A stretch of DNA of 64,000 bases from Arthrobacter jinronghuae (GTDB taxonomy: Bacteria > Actinomycetota > Actinomycetes > Actinomycetales > Micrococcaceae), in contig NZ_CP104263.1 in NCBI RefSeq assembly GCF_025244825.1, positions 372,001 to 436,000 of the forward strand, given 5' to 3'. The translations under genes were made by a program, and so were the position numbers. Within the stretch, counting starts at the first letter, position 1. Each line of letters opens with the position of its first letter. Below, piece by piece: positions 47,474 through 55,904 of the stretch. Under the pieces are notes generated by a model. The model saw only the letters and a program-made list of their open reading frames with translations, was not told the origin of the DNA and did no database searches.

Positions 47474-47520
47474 GCAACACTCCGCCGGGCGGCATCGCGC
47501 CCGGCAGAATCCCCGACGAC

Positions 47521-47552
47521 GACGGCGGCCGATCACCTGTGCGGCCGCCGTC
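47521..47552 (+). terminator. Hairpin between quinone reductase gene and cstA
   Basis: 11-bp stem GACGGCGGCCG / CGGCCGCCGTC with a 10-base loop and no T run. Probable terminator of the reductase gene. Confidence 0.6.
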
Positions 47553-47671
47553 ACGTATGTCTGTGATCGCCGCCTCATGCGCTGGTAATCTGCAAAGTGC
47601 AGGGCCACTCCCTGCCCCCGTTCGGTACGTATGTCAATGCAGACAAGCCACCGCAGACAAAAGGGATCATC

Positions 47672-49963
47672 ATGAGCGAGAACCAACGGCGCCGGGCCGA
47701 CAACCGGCAACTGGACGGCGACGTCCTGGAACAGGACCCGGCACTGCCGCCGGTGGCCGTGGATCCGGAAGTCCTCGAGGCGGAGGACCGCCGCTGGACA
47801 CCCGCGAAGATCGCCATTTGGGCGGGCATTGCCCTGTTGGGCGGCTTCAGCTGGACCATGCTCGCCATAGTCCGCGGCGAAACCGTGAACGCCATCTGGT
47901 TTGTGTTCGCCGCCGTGTGCACCTACCTCATCGGCTACCGCTTCTATTCAAAGCTCATCGAAGTGAAGCTGCTGAAGCCCAATGACCGCCGCGCCACCCC
48001 CGCCGAGTACAAAGCGGACGGCAAGGACTACGCCGCCACGGACCGCCGGGTCCTCTACGGCCACCACTTCGCCGCCATCGCCGGCGCCGGACCGCTGGTC
48101 GGACCGGTGCTGGCCGCACAGATGGGCTACCTGCCCGGCACCATCTGGATCATCGTAGGCGTGGTGCTCGCCGGAGCCGTCCAGGACTATCTGGTGATGT
48201 TCTTCTCCATGCGCCGCGGCGGACGTTCCCTGGGCCAGATGGCCCGGGATGAACTCGGCCTCATCGGCGGCACCGCCGCCCTGATCGCCACCCTGGTCAT
48301 CATGATCATCATCGTGGCCATCCTTGCCCTGGTGGTGGTGAACGCCCTCGCCGAAAGCCCGTGGGGCGTCTTCTCCGTCAGCATGACCATCCCCATCGCC
48401 CTGTTTATGGGCGTCTACCTGCGCTACCTGCGTCCCGGCAAGGTCACCGAGGTCTCCATCATCGGCTTCGTCCTCCTGCTCGCGGCCATCATTGCCGGCG
48501 GGTGGGTTGCCGGCACCCCGCTCGGTGACGCCCTGACCCTGGAACCGACCACCATTGCGTGGGGCATCATCATCTACGGCTTCATCGCCGCAGTCCTGCC
48601 GGTCTGGCTGCTGCTGGCCCCGCGCGACTACCTCTCCACCTTCATGAAGGTGGGCACCATCGTGATGCTGGCCGTAGCCATCATCATCGTCCGCCCGGAG
48701 ATCAGCGTTCCGGCGGTCAGCGAGTTCGCCAGCCGGGACGACGGTCCGGTGGTGGCCGGACCGCTCTTCCCGTTCCTCTTCGTCACCATCGCCTGCGGCG
48801 CCTTGTCCGGCTTCCATGCGCTGATCTCCTCCGGCACCACTCCGAAGATGCTGGAGAAGGAACGCCAGACCCGCTTCATCGGGTACGGCGGCATGCTGAT
48901 GGAATCCTTCGTCGCCATCATGGCGCTGGTGGCCGCCCTTTCAATTGACCGCGGCATCTACTTCGCCATGAACTCCTCCGCCGGAGCCACCGGCGGCACG
49001 GTGGAAGGCGCCGTCGCCTTCGTCAACGGGCTGGGCCTGGCCGGCGTGAACCTCACCCCGGACATGCTTTCGTCGCTGGCGTCCAGCGTGGGCGAGGAAT
49101 CGATTGTGTCGCGCACCGGCGGCGCCCCTACCCTCGCCGTCGGCCTGGCCACGATCATGCACAGCCTGATCGGCGGGCCTTCCATGATGGCCTTCTGGTA
49201 CCACTTCGCGATCATGTTCGAGGCCCTGTTCATCCTCACCGCGGTCGACGCCGGCACCCGGGTGGCGCGGTTCATGCTGCAGGACACCATCGGCAACGTG
49301 GCCCCGAAGTTCAAGGACATGTCCTGGCGCCCCGGAGCCTGGATATGTACGGCAATCATGGTCGCCGGCTGGGGGTCGATCCTGATCATGGGGGTCACGG
49401 ACCCGCTGGGCGGCATCAATACGCTGTTCCCGCTCTTCGGCATCGCCAACCAGCTCCTGGCCGCCATTGCGCTGGCCATCTGCATGGCAATCATCGCCAA
49501 GAAGAACGCATTCAAGTGGCTCTGGATCGTGGCACTGCCCCTGGCGTTCGCCGCGGTGGTGACCATCACGGCGTCGTTCTACAAGATCTTCTCGCCGGTG
49601 CCGAGCGTGGGGTACTGGGCCAACCATGAGGCCTTCCAGCAGGCACTGGCCGACGGGAAAACCAGCTTCGGCACGGCCAAGACCGTGGAGGCCATGGAGG
49701 CGGTGGTGCGCAACACGCTCATCCAGACCACGCTCTCGGTGGTGTTCGTGACCCTGGCGATCATCGTCATCATCACGGCCATCATTGCCAGCATCCGGTC
49801 CTTCCGTTCGGGCGGCGCCCCGAGCGCCGAGGACCCGGCCGTTCCGTCCCGCACGTTCGCACCGGCCGGTTTCCTGGCGACGCCGGCCGAAAAGGAGATC
49901 ATGGCCCAGTGGGACTCGCTGCCGGAGGATGACCGGCCCGCAAAGAGGGCGGCGCACACATGA
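47672..49963 (+). CDS. cstA: Carbon starvation protein CstA, peptide/pyruvate transporter
   Basis: 763-residue membrane transporter with about 16-18 hydrophobic segments. Conserved stretches include YRFYSKLIE, GHHFAAIAGAGPLVGPVLAAQMGYLPG, GAVQDYLVMFFSMRRGGRSLGQMARDELG, SGFHALISSGTTPKMLEKE and the GGPSMMAFWYHFAIMFEALFILTAVDAGTR block. The family takes up peptides or pyruvate when carbon is short. Start 47672 (MSENQ) is set by AAGGGA 6 bases upstream; the longer frame lacks a site. It overlaps the small YbdD gene by 4 bases (ATGA). Confidence 0.95.
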   Translation: MSENQRRRADNRQLDGDVLEQDPALPPVAVDPEVLEAEDRRWTPAKIAIWAGIALLGGFSWTMLAIVRGETVNAIWFVFAAVCTYLIGYRFYSKLIEVKLLKPNDRRATPAEYKADGKDYAATDRRVLYGHHFAAIAGAGPLVGPVLAAQMGYLPGTIWIIVGVVLAGAVQDYLVMFFSMRRGGRSLGQMARDELGLIGGTAALIATLVIMIIIVAILALVVVNALAESPWGVFSVSMTIPIALFMGVYLRYLRPGKVTEVSIIGFVLLLAAIIAGGWVAGTPLGDALTLEPTTIAWGIIIYGFIAAVLPVWLLLAPRDYLSTFMKVGTIVMLAVAIIIVRPEISVPAVSEFASRDDGPVVAGPLFPFLFVTIACGALSGFHALISSGTTPKMLEKERQTRFIGYGGMLMESFVAIMALVAALSIDRGIYFAMNSSAGATGGTVEGAVAFVNGLGLAGVNLTPDMLSSLASSVGEESIVSRTGGAPTLAVGLATIMHSLIGGPSMMAFWYHFAIMFEALFILTAVDAGTRVARFMLQDTIGNVAPKFKDMSWRPGAWICTAIMVAGWGSILIMGVTDPLGGINTLFPLFGIANQLLAAIALAICMAIIAKKNAFKWLWIVALPLAFAAVVTITASFYKIFSPVPSVGYWANHEAFQQALADGKTSFGTAKTVEAMEAVVRNTLIQTTLSVVFVTLAIIVIITAIIASIRSFRSGGAPSAEDPAVPSRTFAPAGFLATPAEKEIMAQWDSLPEDDRPAKRAAHT

Positions 49964-50160
49964 GTGCCGCCGTCACCGTCCGGCACGGGGTGGCCGGGTT
50001 CGTCCGGTTCTTCCGGGACGTGATGGGGGAGGACGCGTACCGCAAGTACACGGACTTCCATGCCGCGTCCGGCTGCACCTCGCCCTTGATGAGCGAACGG
50101 GAGTTCTGGCGGGACAAGATGGACCGGCAGGACGCCAACCCGGAGGGCCGCTGCTGCTAG
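49960..50160 (+). CDS. YbdD/YjiX family small protein
   Basis: 66-residue soluble protein, the usual partner of CstA. The family ending TSPLMSEREFWRDKMDRQDANPEGRCC is intact, with the C-terminal GRCC. In E. coli the YjiX/BtsT and YbdD/CstA pairs are cotranslated and the small protein is needed for or modulates transport. The ATGA overlap supports strict coupling here. Confidence 0.94.
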   Translation: MSAAVTVRHGVAGFVRFFRDVMGEDAYRKYTDFHAASGCTSPLMSEREFWRDKMDRQDANPEGRCC

Positions 50161-50185
50161 CGCGGCAGCCGGTCCGGCAATAAGT

Positions 50186-50234
50186 ACGACGGCGGCACCG
50201 CAGCTGATTGCCTCAGCTGCGGTGCCGCCGTCGT
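50186..50234 (+). terminator. Terminator after cstA-ybdD
   Basis: 22-bp perfect stem ACGACGGCGGCACCGCAGC... with TTGCC loop, then TGTTTC. Confidence 0.85.
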
Positions 50235-50371
50235 TGTTTCGCTTCGTTGCTTGCCCTTGGGACGCCTGGGTTCTGCCTGCTTCACTGGAGGGAACGCCAA
50301 AACCGGAGGACGGTACCCGAAAACGGCCCGCCCGCGGGGTAACCGCCGCCAACCGTGAGAGCATTAATGCC

Positions 50372-51043
50372 ATGACCGATCAGAACGGACCCTCCGAGCG
50401 CCACGAGGCGGCTCCGGGGACTGGGCAGAAGTCAGAACAGACGCCCGCCGACGACGGTACGGCACCCGCCGGTGCACCCGCCGGTGACGCCGGAGCGGTG
50501 GACCACTCCGGGGACAGCCATGAGGTGTCCGGACACGCCAAGGGCAAGGCAGGGCCGGCGAAGCTCAACGAACTGGTGGATGAGCCGGCAAAGGTGATGC
50601 GGATCGGCACCATGATCAAGCAGCTGCTGGACGAAGTGCGCAACGCTCCGCTGGACGATGCGGCGCGCAACCGGCTGGCGGAGATCCATTCCCGGTCCCT
50701 GAAGGAACTCGAGGACGGGCTGGCCCCGGAACTCGTGAACGAGCTGCACCGGATCAACCTGCCGTTCCTGGATGATTCCACCCCTACCGATGCGGAGCTG
50801 CGGATTGCGCAGGCCCAGATGGTGGGCTGGCTCGAAGGGTTGTTCCGCGGCATCCAGACGGCCATCGCCGCGCAGCAGACCGCCAGCCACGCGGCCGGGC
50901 GCCTGCAGCTGCGCCAGCTGCCGCCCGGGACCATACTGGCGCCCGGCGTTGTTATCGGAGACGATGGGGAACCGCACCGAGCTTCCCAGGGGACGGGCAG
51001 CCCGCGGCAGGAACCGCAATCGGGCCCCGGCCAGTACTTGTAG
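50372..51043 (+). CDS. bpa: Bacterial proteasome activator Bpa
   Basis: 223 residues. Residues 1-60 are polar and disordered. The helical core (about 65-175) carries the family segment PAKVMRIGTMIKQLLDEVRNAPLDDAARNRLAEIHSRSLKELEDGL and AELRIAQAQMVGWLEGLFRGIQTAI. The protein ends in GQYL, the motif with which Mycobacterium Bpa (Rv3780) docks into the 20S proteasome and opens the gate without ATP. This implies the organism has a 20S proteasome, not in this window. ATG 50372 fits the family start; the ribosome site is weak. Confidence 0.92.
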   Translation: MTDQNGPSERHEAAPGTGQKSEQTPADDGTAPAGAPAGDAGAVDHSGDSHEVSGHAKGKAGPAKLNELVDEPAKVMRIGTMIKQLLDEVRNAPLDDAARNRLAEIHSRSLKELEDGLAPELVNELHRINLPFLDDSTPTDAELRIAQAQMVGWLEGLFRGIQTAIAAQQTASHAAGRLQLRQLPPGTILAPGVVIGDDGEPHRASQGTGSPRQEPQSGPGQYL

Positions 51044-51050
51044 GACATTA

Positions 51051-51527
51051 ATGGCACTTTTTGCAGCCGCCCGGCAGGGGCGGAAAGATGACGCGGAGCT
51101 CGGCAAGGGCGTCTGGCGGCGTGCGCACGACCGCTTTACGCGGGGCCTGGACCGCTATTACCAGATGCTCGAGGGCGTGGAAGATGACGGCATCTACAAC
51201 GAGCTGGTGACCGTGGCCAATGACCTTGCGGGTTTGCTGCCGCGCGTCCGGGAGGTGTGTGTCTCTGCCCAATTGCACCTGCCCAGTACGGGGCAGAACA
51301 TTCCCGGAGCGTTGACCGCAGTGCACCGCGCGCTGTCCCGCAGCGGAAATTCCCTGGCCGCCGCCGCCGAAGCCGCCGCCATGTCACGGCTGGAAGGGGA
51401 ACGCTGGGGGATCGCGTCCGCCGGCCTGGACAATGTGCGGCGCCGCGCGGAACTGGTCCAGGAGGACGTGGTTGAAGCCGAACGCGCGCTGCTCAGCGCC
51501 CTGGAATCCGGGATTTCCCGGAAGTAG
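51051..51527 (+). CDS. Hypothetical helical protein next to bpa
   Basis: 158-residue soluble protein, mostly alpha-helical and Ala/Arg/Glu-rich (RRAHDRFTRGLDRYYQMLEGV, YNELVTVANDLAGLLPRVREVCVSAQLHLPS, RRAELVQEDVVEAERALLSALE). No signal, membrane segment or catalytic motif. It starts 7 bases after bpa with TAGGAC before the ATG, so it is almost surely cotranscribed. I do not recognise the family. A role near the proteasome is only a guilt-by-association guess. Confidence 0.85.
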   Translation: MALFAAARQGRKDDAELGKGVWRRAHDRFTRGLDRYYQMLEGVEDDGIYNELVTVANDLAGLLPRVREVCVSAQLHLPSTGQNIPGALTAVHRALSRSGNSLAAAAEAAAMSRLEGERWGIASAGLDNVRRRAELVQEDVVEAERALLSALESGISRK

Positions 51528-51657
51528 GAAAAGGTTTTCCCGAAATACCGGCAAACCCCGCAAAAGAAAATTTGGAAAACCGGGAATACATTACGTCGGG
51601 TTTTCGCGGTGAGCTTATCCGCTTTGTCCTGCCCGGTATCAGGGCAAGGATGAGGGG

Positions 51658-52494
51658 ATGACTACATCACCGGTACTGACTTTCAATGACGGCAACACCA
51701 TCCCCCAGCTCGGCTACGGCGTGTGGCAGGTTGAGGACGAGGTTGCCGAAAAGGTAGTGGGACAGGCGTTCGAGGTTGGCTACCGCCACATCGACACGGC
51801 CAAGATCTACGGCAACGAAGCCGGCGTCGGCCGTGCCATCGCCGCCACTTCCGTCCCCCGCGAGGACATGTTCATCACCACGAAGGTGTGGAACGCGGAC
51901 CAGGGCTACGAAGAAACCCTCAAGGCCTTCGACGCCTCCATGGAGCGCCTCGGCCTGGAAACCCTGGACCTGTACCTGATCCACTGGCTGCAGCCGAAGC
52001 AGAACAAGTACGTGGACACCTGGAAGGCGTTGGTTGAGCTGCAGAAGCAGGGCCGCGTGAAGTCCATCGGCGTCTGCAACTTCACCAAGGACGCACTGCA
52101 GGAAATCATCGACGCCACCGGCGTCGTCCCGGTCCTGAACCAGGTGGAAACCCACCCGTACCTGAACCAGGCGGACCTGCGTGCCTTCGAGGCAGAGCAC
52201 AACATCCTGCACGAGTCCTGGTCCCCGCTGGGCTCCGGCAAGGGCCTGCTCGAGGATCCCAAGCTCGTTGAGATCGCTGGGAAGTACGACGGCGCCACCC
52301 CGGCCCAGGTTGTCATTGCCTGGCACCTGGCCCTGGGCAGCATTGTGATCCCCAAGTCCGTCACGGAATCCCGCATCCGGGAAAACTGGGAAGCGCTGAA
52401 CCTCAAGCTGAGTGACGAAGACATCGAGGCCATCAACGCACTCGACAACGGCACCCGCTACGGTGCGGATCCGGCCACAGCCGACTTCGCCTAA
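51658..52494 (+). CDS. Aldo/keto reductase, 2,5-diketogluconate reductase-like
   Basis: 278-residue NADPH-dependent TIM-barrel reductase. Catalytic set: Asp and Tyr in HIDTAKIYGNEAGVG (about 46-51), Lys in FITTKVWN (about 72), His in LYLIHWLQP (about 105). The cofactor end IVIPKSVTESRIRENW is near 230. Short length and motifs match the AKR5 group (2,5-diketo-D-gluconate reductase, YtbE). True substrate unknown. Single gene with a 130-base AT-richer leader upstream and a perfect palindromic terminator downstream. Confidence 0.93.
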   Translation: MTTSPVLTFNDGNTIPQLGYGVWQVEDEVAEKVVGQAFEVGYRHIDTAKIYGNEAGVGRAIAATSVPREDMFITTKVWNADQGYEETLKAFDASMERLGLETLDLYLIHWLQPKQNKYVDTWKALVELQKQGRVKSIGVCNFTKDALQEIIDATGVVPVLNQVETHPYLNQADLRAFEAEHNILHESWSPLGSGKGLLEDPKLVEIAGKYDGATPAQVVIAWHLALGSIVIPKSVTESRIRENWEALNLKLSDEDIEAINALDNGTRYGADPATADFA

Positions 52495-52510
52495 GCCTCC
52501 GGGTTAAGTA

Positions 52511-52546
52511 CAAAAGGCGCACGTTCCGCGGAACGTGCGCCTTTTG
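52511..52546. terminator. Bidirectional terminator between the reductase gene and fliW
   Basis: Perfect 36-base palindrome CAAAAGGCGCACGTTCCG with its complement. It ends both the aldo/keto reductase transcript and the leftward flagellar operon. Confidence 0.93.
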
Positions 52547-52556
52547 TGTTGGAGGC

Positions 52557-52949
52557 CTACGCGGCGACCGGCTCCAGCGGGGCGCGGACCGGCCAGTCCT
52601 GGCCTTCAAGGATCACCTGGGCGCAGCTGCCCGTGGACAGGTTGACCACAATCGGCGCCAGCAGGTTCACGGTGGTCCCGTCAGCCGTCGGATTGGCCAC
52701 CACGAGCACGGCAGCGTCCTCGGGAGTCACCAGCTCCAGCTGATGACGCTGTTCGTCGGTGATTTCCGGGTGGTAATCCGGAAGATAGACGGAAGCGTCC
52801 AGCACGTAGAGGCGCCTGCTGCCGCCGTCGGCGCTGCCGGCCGCGGTCATGGCGAACAGGCCGGCGGCACCTTCGATCTCTTGGAGGTCGAAGTGCACCT
52901 CCGGAGCGAGCCCCGGAGGAGGAGTCAGGAACGTCAGGCCGGTGCTCAT
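52557..52949 (-). CDS. fliW: Flagellar assembly factor FliW
   Basis: 130-residue cytoplasmic protein. The family stretch TVNLLAPIVVNLSTGSCAQVIL (about 90-110) and the LELVTPEDAAVLVVANP strand are clear. FliW binds flagellin and, in other bacteria, sequesters the translation repressor CsrA, so flagellin synthesis follows export. Last gene of flgN-flgK-flgL-fliW; its start overlaps the flgL stop by 4 bases. No csrA follows; the terminator comes 11 bases after the stop. Confidence 0.9.
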   Translation of the reverse strand: MSTGLTFLTPPPGLAPEVHFDLQEIEGAAGLFAMTAAGSADGGSRRLYVLDASVYLPDYHPEITDEQRHQLELVTPEDAAVLVVANPTADGTTVNLLAPIVVNLSTGSCAQVILEGQDWPVRAPLEPVAA

Positions 52950-53833
52950 CGCAGGAAGTCCATGAGGGTCGGCTGAAGTGCCTTGGCCGTCACGGCGAGG
53001 GCCGACTGGTAGGCGACTTCCTGCAGCTTCATGTCCAGGATGACCTTCGCCGTGTCCAGGTCCTCGATCCCGGAGCGGCGGGTTTCCAGACTGATGGACT
53101 TTTCGGCCAGGTTGTCCTTGGCGTTGAGTGTGGCAGCGTGCCGGACACCCAACGCGGAGTGTTCCATCAGGACGGTGTTGGCCGCCGCGTCAACCTTCGG
53201 CAGGTAGCCGCTGACATCGTTGTTCGCTTCAAGGTCTGCCACGAGGTTGTCCATCATCCGAAAGACCGAGTTGTCTCCCTTGCCGAAAACGGCTTCACCG
53301 TCCGTGTCCACGCGCATCTGGGTGCCGCTGTCCAGTCGGCGGGTGGTGGGGGTTCCGCTGCCGCTGTAGGCGTAGGCACCGTCCGCTTCGCTGAACGCCT
53401 TGCCGGTGTCCGAGGTGCCTGCGAACACCGTGCGGCCAAGGTGGGTGGTGTTGGCCTCGCGCAGCAGGTTCGTCTTCAAGCCGGAGAGTTCGGTGGCGAT
53501 GGCCTTGCGGTCGGTCGGCGAAAGCGTGCCGTTGGCAGCATTGAGCGTGAGGTCCTTCACCCGCCGCAGGATGTCAGTGGTGTTGGTCAGCGCATTGTCG
53601 GTGACGGTTAGCCAGCCCTCGGCGTCGCTCACATTGGATGTGTACTGCACGTTGGCCCGGATTTCCGACCTTACCTTCAGTGCATTGGCGGTCCCCGCGG
53701 GGTCGTCGGATGGGCGGGCGATGGCAGCGGAGGAGGCGACCTGCTCCTGCAGCTTGGCCATCCGCGACATGCTGGCCTGCAGGTTCTGCTGGGCCGTGCG
53801 GGCCATGGTCTGGTTCGTGGTGCGGCTGATCAA
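52946..53833 (-). CDS. flgL: Flagellar hook-associated protein 3 (hook-filament junction)
   Basis: 295 residues. The N terminus SRTTNQTMARTAQQNLQASMSRMAKLQEQVASS and PSDDPAGTANALKVRSEI, and the C terminus SALAVTAKALQPTLMDFLR, are the flagellin-like coiled-coil ends of FlgL. It joins hook to filament outside the cell and is exported by the flagellar type III system. The TTG start at 53833 has GGAAGG 8 bases upstream and lies 4 bases after flgK; the longer frame would overlap flgK by about 50 bases. Confidence 0.93.
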   Translation of the reverse strand: MISRTTNQTMARTAQQNLQASMSRMAKLQEQVASSAAIARPSDDPAGTANALKVRSEIRANVQYTSNVSDAEGWLTVTDNALTNTTDILRRVKDLTLNAANGTLSPTDRKAIATELSGLKTNLLREANTTHLGRTVFAGTSDTGKAFSEADGAYAYSGSGTPTTRRLDSGTQMRVDTDGEAVFGKGDNSVFRMMDNLVADLEANNDVSGYLPKVDAAANTVLMEHSALGVRHAATLNAKDNLAEKSISLETRRSGIEDLDTAKVILDMKLQEVAYQSALAVTAKALQPTLMDFLR

Positions 53834-53837
53834 GGGG

Positions 53838-55238
53838 TTACCTTCCAACAATTCCGGTGCGGTTAATGAGGGTGTCGAGCATTTCGTCAATGGCGCTCAT
53901 GACGCGGGAGGCACCCTGGTAGGCGTGCTGATACATCAGCAGATTCACGTTTTCTTCATCCAGGTCCACCGAGGCGTTGGAAAGCTGAAGATCCAGCGCG
54001 GAGGAGGACGCGACGTCGGCCAGCGTGGCCTGCTGCAGTTCGGCGCGGCTCTGCGACGCGGTGGCCGTGACGAAGGCGCTCCAGACCTTGTCCGCGGACC
54101 CGGCCTTGGAACCCAGCTGGGCAATCTGGTCGGCGATACCGCCGTCAAGTGTTCCCGAACCCGGTCGGCCCGAGGCAATGCCGGAGGCATCGGTCGGCAA
54201 GGTCGCCAGCGTGGTTGCGGCAGGGGTGCCCACGCTGAAGAAATCACCGCCGGTTTTGCCGGCTGTGGTTGCGCCTTGACGGTGCAGATCGTTGACGCTG
54301 GAAGCCAGTGAGGCGGCAACCTCGTTGTAGGAAGCTGCGGCCTGCGCGAAGACGCCGCCGTTGCCGGCCGCAGCGAGGAGCGACGCGGCGCCGGCAATTT
54401 CGCCCTTGCCGATGCCTGCCGAGCCGGGCCGGTCCGTCCAGCCCACCACGGGCTCCTGCGCATCGTCCATGGTCTTTCCGCCGGTGACCTGGAGGGAACG
54501 GGCATTCGTGCCGGACACCAGTGCATTCCCGTCGATGAGGACGTCCACCATGCCGTCGGAGGATTCCCGCACCGTGGCGCCGCTAAGCGCTGCGATGGTG
54601 GTGGCCAGCGCGTTGCGCTGGTCAACGAGCTCGTTCGCCGACGCACCGGAGGCGAGCGTGGAGCGGATGGCACCGTTAAGGCTGGCGAGCTGCTTTGCGC
54701 TGGAATTCAGCTCAGTGACCATGTCATTGAGCCCGCTGCGGGTGCTGTTCCACTGGTCCCGAACCGCGTTGTAGCCGTTGGCGATCTGCCCTGCGGCACT
54801 GCTGGCCGCGCTGAGCAGCACGGCAGCGGCAGTGTTGTCCGAGGGATTGTGGGAAATTCCGTCCCAGGCCGCGGAGAAGTTCTGCAGTGCCGTGGAGAGC
54901 CCGTTCTTACCCGGCTCCTTGAACCCGTCCTCCAGCTCGATCAGCGCGTTGGCGCGGACGGCGGAATACCCGGCGACGGCTGCGGTGCTGCGTACCCGGG
55001 TGTCCAGCTGCTGGCTGCCCAGCCGGGCAATGGAATCCACCGATACGCCCTGGCCTACCCCGGTAGGGGCGGCGAAGCGGCCGGCGGGGGCAAGGGAAGG
55101 AACCGCGGAAGTATTCAGGCGCTGCCGCGTGTAGCCGGCCACGTTCGCGTTGGCCACGTTCTGGCCGACGACATCCAGGCCCTTGCGGGCGGCGGTGAGG
55201 CCCGTGTACGCCGTGTTCAGACCGCTGAAGGTGCTCAT
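53838..55238 (-). CDS. flgK: Flagellar hook-associated protein 1
   Basis: 466 residues. Classic FlgK N terminus MSTFSGLNTAYTGLTAARKGLDVVGQNVANANVAGYTRQR and C terminus VNLLMYQHAYQGASRVMSAIDEMLDTLINRTG, the two helices that pair in the axial structure. The middle part is short compared with E. coli FlgK (547). Exported; forms the first junction layer on the hook. AAGGA is 9 bases upstream. Second gene of the flgN operon. Confidence 0.96.
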   Translation of the reverse strand: MSTFSGLNTAYTGLTAARKGLDVVGQNVANANVAGYTRQRLNTSAVPSLAPAGRFAAPTGVGQGVSVDSIARLGSQQLDTRVRSTAAVAGYSAVRANALIELEDGFKEPGKNGLSTALQNFSAAWDGISHNPSDNTAAAVLLSAASSAAGQIANGYNAVRDQWNSTRSGLNDMVTELNSSAKQLASLNGAIRSTLASGASANELVDQRNALATTIAALSGATVRESSDGMVDVLIDGNALVSGTNARSLQVTGGKTMDDAQEPVVGWTDRPGSAGIGKGEIAGAASLLAAAGNGGVFAQAAASYNEVAASLASSVNDLHRQGATTAGKTGGDFFSVGTPAATTLATLPTDASGIASGRPGSGTLDGGIADQIAQLGSKAGSADKVWSAFVTATASQSRAELQQATLADVASSSALDLQLSNASVDLDEENVNLLMYQHAYQGASRVMSAIDEMLDTLINRTGIVGR

Positions 55239-55257
55239 TCTCTGGAGTCCTTAAACC

Positions 55258-55743
55258 TTAAATGCTCTGGTCAACCAGCCGGGCGGCTGAGGTGGGGGCG
55301 GCCGAGGTGCCGGACGCCGTGTAGGTATTCGCTTCCGGGCTTAGCCCTGCCAACGTTTCCTGGGCCGAGCGTGCCGCAGTACGCAGGAACTGTTCGTTGA
55401 TATCGCGCAGCTCGCGGATCTTTACGGTCAGCTCGGTCATGGCCTGCAGATGCGCGCTGAAGATTTCCGTCCACGGACCGGGAGGAGCTGCGGCCACCAG
55501 TTCACGCAGCGTGGCGTTTTCGGAGGTGCCCCATTCGACGGCGAGTCCGGCAACGGCAACAGCCCGGCCGAGGTCGGCTCCGCGGAGGCGCTCGAGGACC
55601 TGTTCAACCTCGCGCGTGGCGTGCGTCAGCCATTTGGTTTTTCCGGAGGTGAGCAGCAGTTGTTCTTCTTCGAGCTTGAACACAAGAAGTTCCAACAACT
55701 CGCGCTCTTCCCATAGAAGGGCCGAGAGTTTCTGGGTACCCAT
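55258..55743 (-). CDS. flgN: Flagellar export chaperone FlgN
   Basis: 161-residue helical protein at the head of the flgK-flgL-fliW unit. The pattern LSALLWEERELLELLVFKLEEEQLLLTSGKTKWLTHATREVEQVLERL is that of FlgN, which holds unfolded FlgK and FlgL for export. The ATG at 55743 is fixed by a strong AGGAGGTGA site; a GTG-type start further out is unnecessary. The tail is Ala/Ser/Thr-rich. A sigma-28-like promoter lies about 130 bases upstream. Confidence 0.88.
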   Translation of the reverse strand: MGTQKLSALLWEERELLELLVFKLEEEQLLLTSGKTKWLTHATREVEQVLERLRGADLGRAVAVAGLAVEWGTSENATLRELVAAAPPGPWTEIFSAHLQAMTELTVKIRELRDINEQFLRTAARSAQETLAGLSPEANTYTASGTSAAPTSAARLVDQSI

Positions 55744-55872
55744 GCTTTGCTCACCTCCTAGGTGGTGCACTGAATGTCTCTAAAGCGGAATAAGACGTCT
55801 GATTTCAGGCCCCAACCTGCGGCAAAAGTCTTTGGTTCGGCGTCCGCATTCCAATACGTCCGCCACAAATCA

Positions 55873-55899
55873 CTATCGGCCGGTTCATCTTCAATGTAA
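55873..55899 (-). promoter_or_regulatory. Sigma-28-like promoter of the flgN operon
   Basis: On the minus strand: -35 TTACATTG (55892-55899), 11-base spacer, -10 GCCGATAG (55873-55880). The -10 differs at one base from GCCGATAA; the -35 matches TAAAGTTT poorly. Confidence 0.6.
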
Positions 55900-55904
55900 G
55901 TGGT

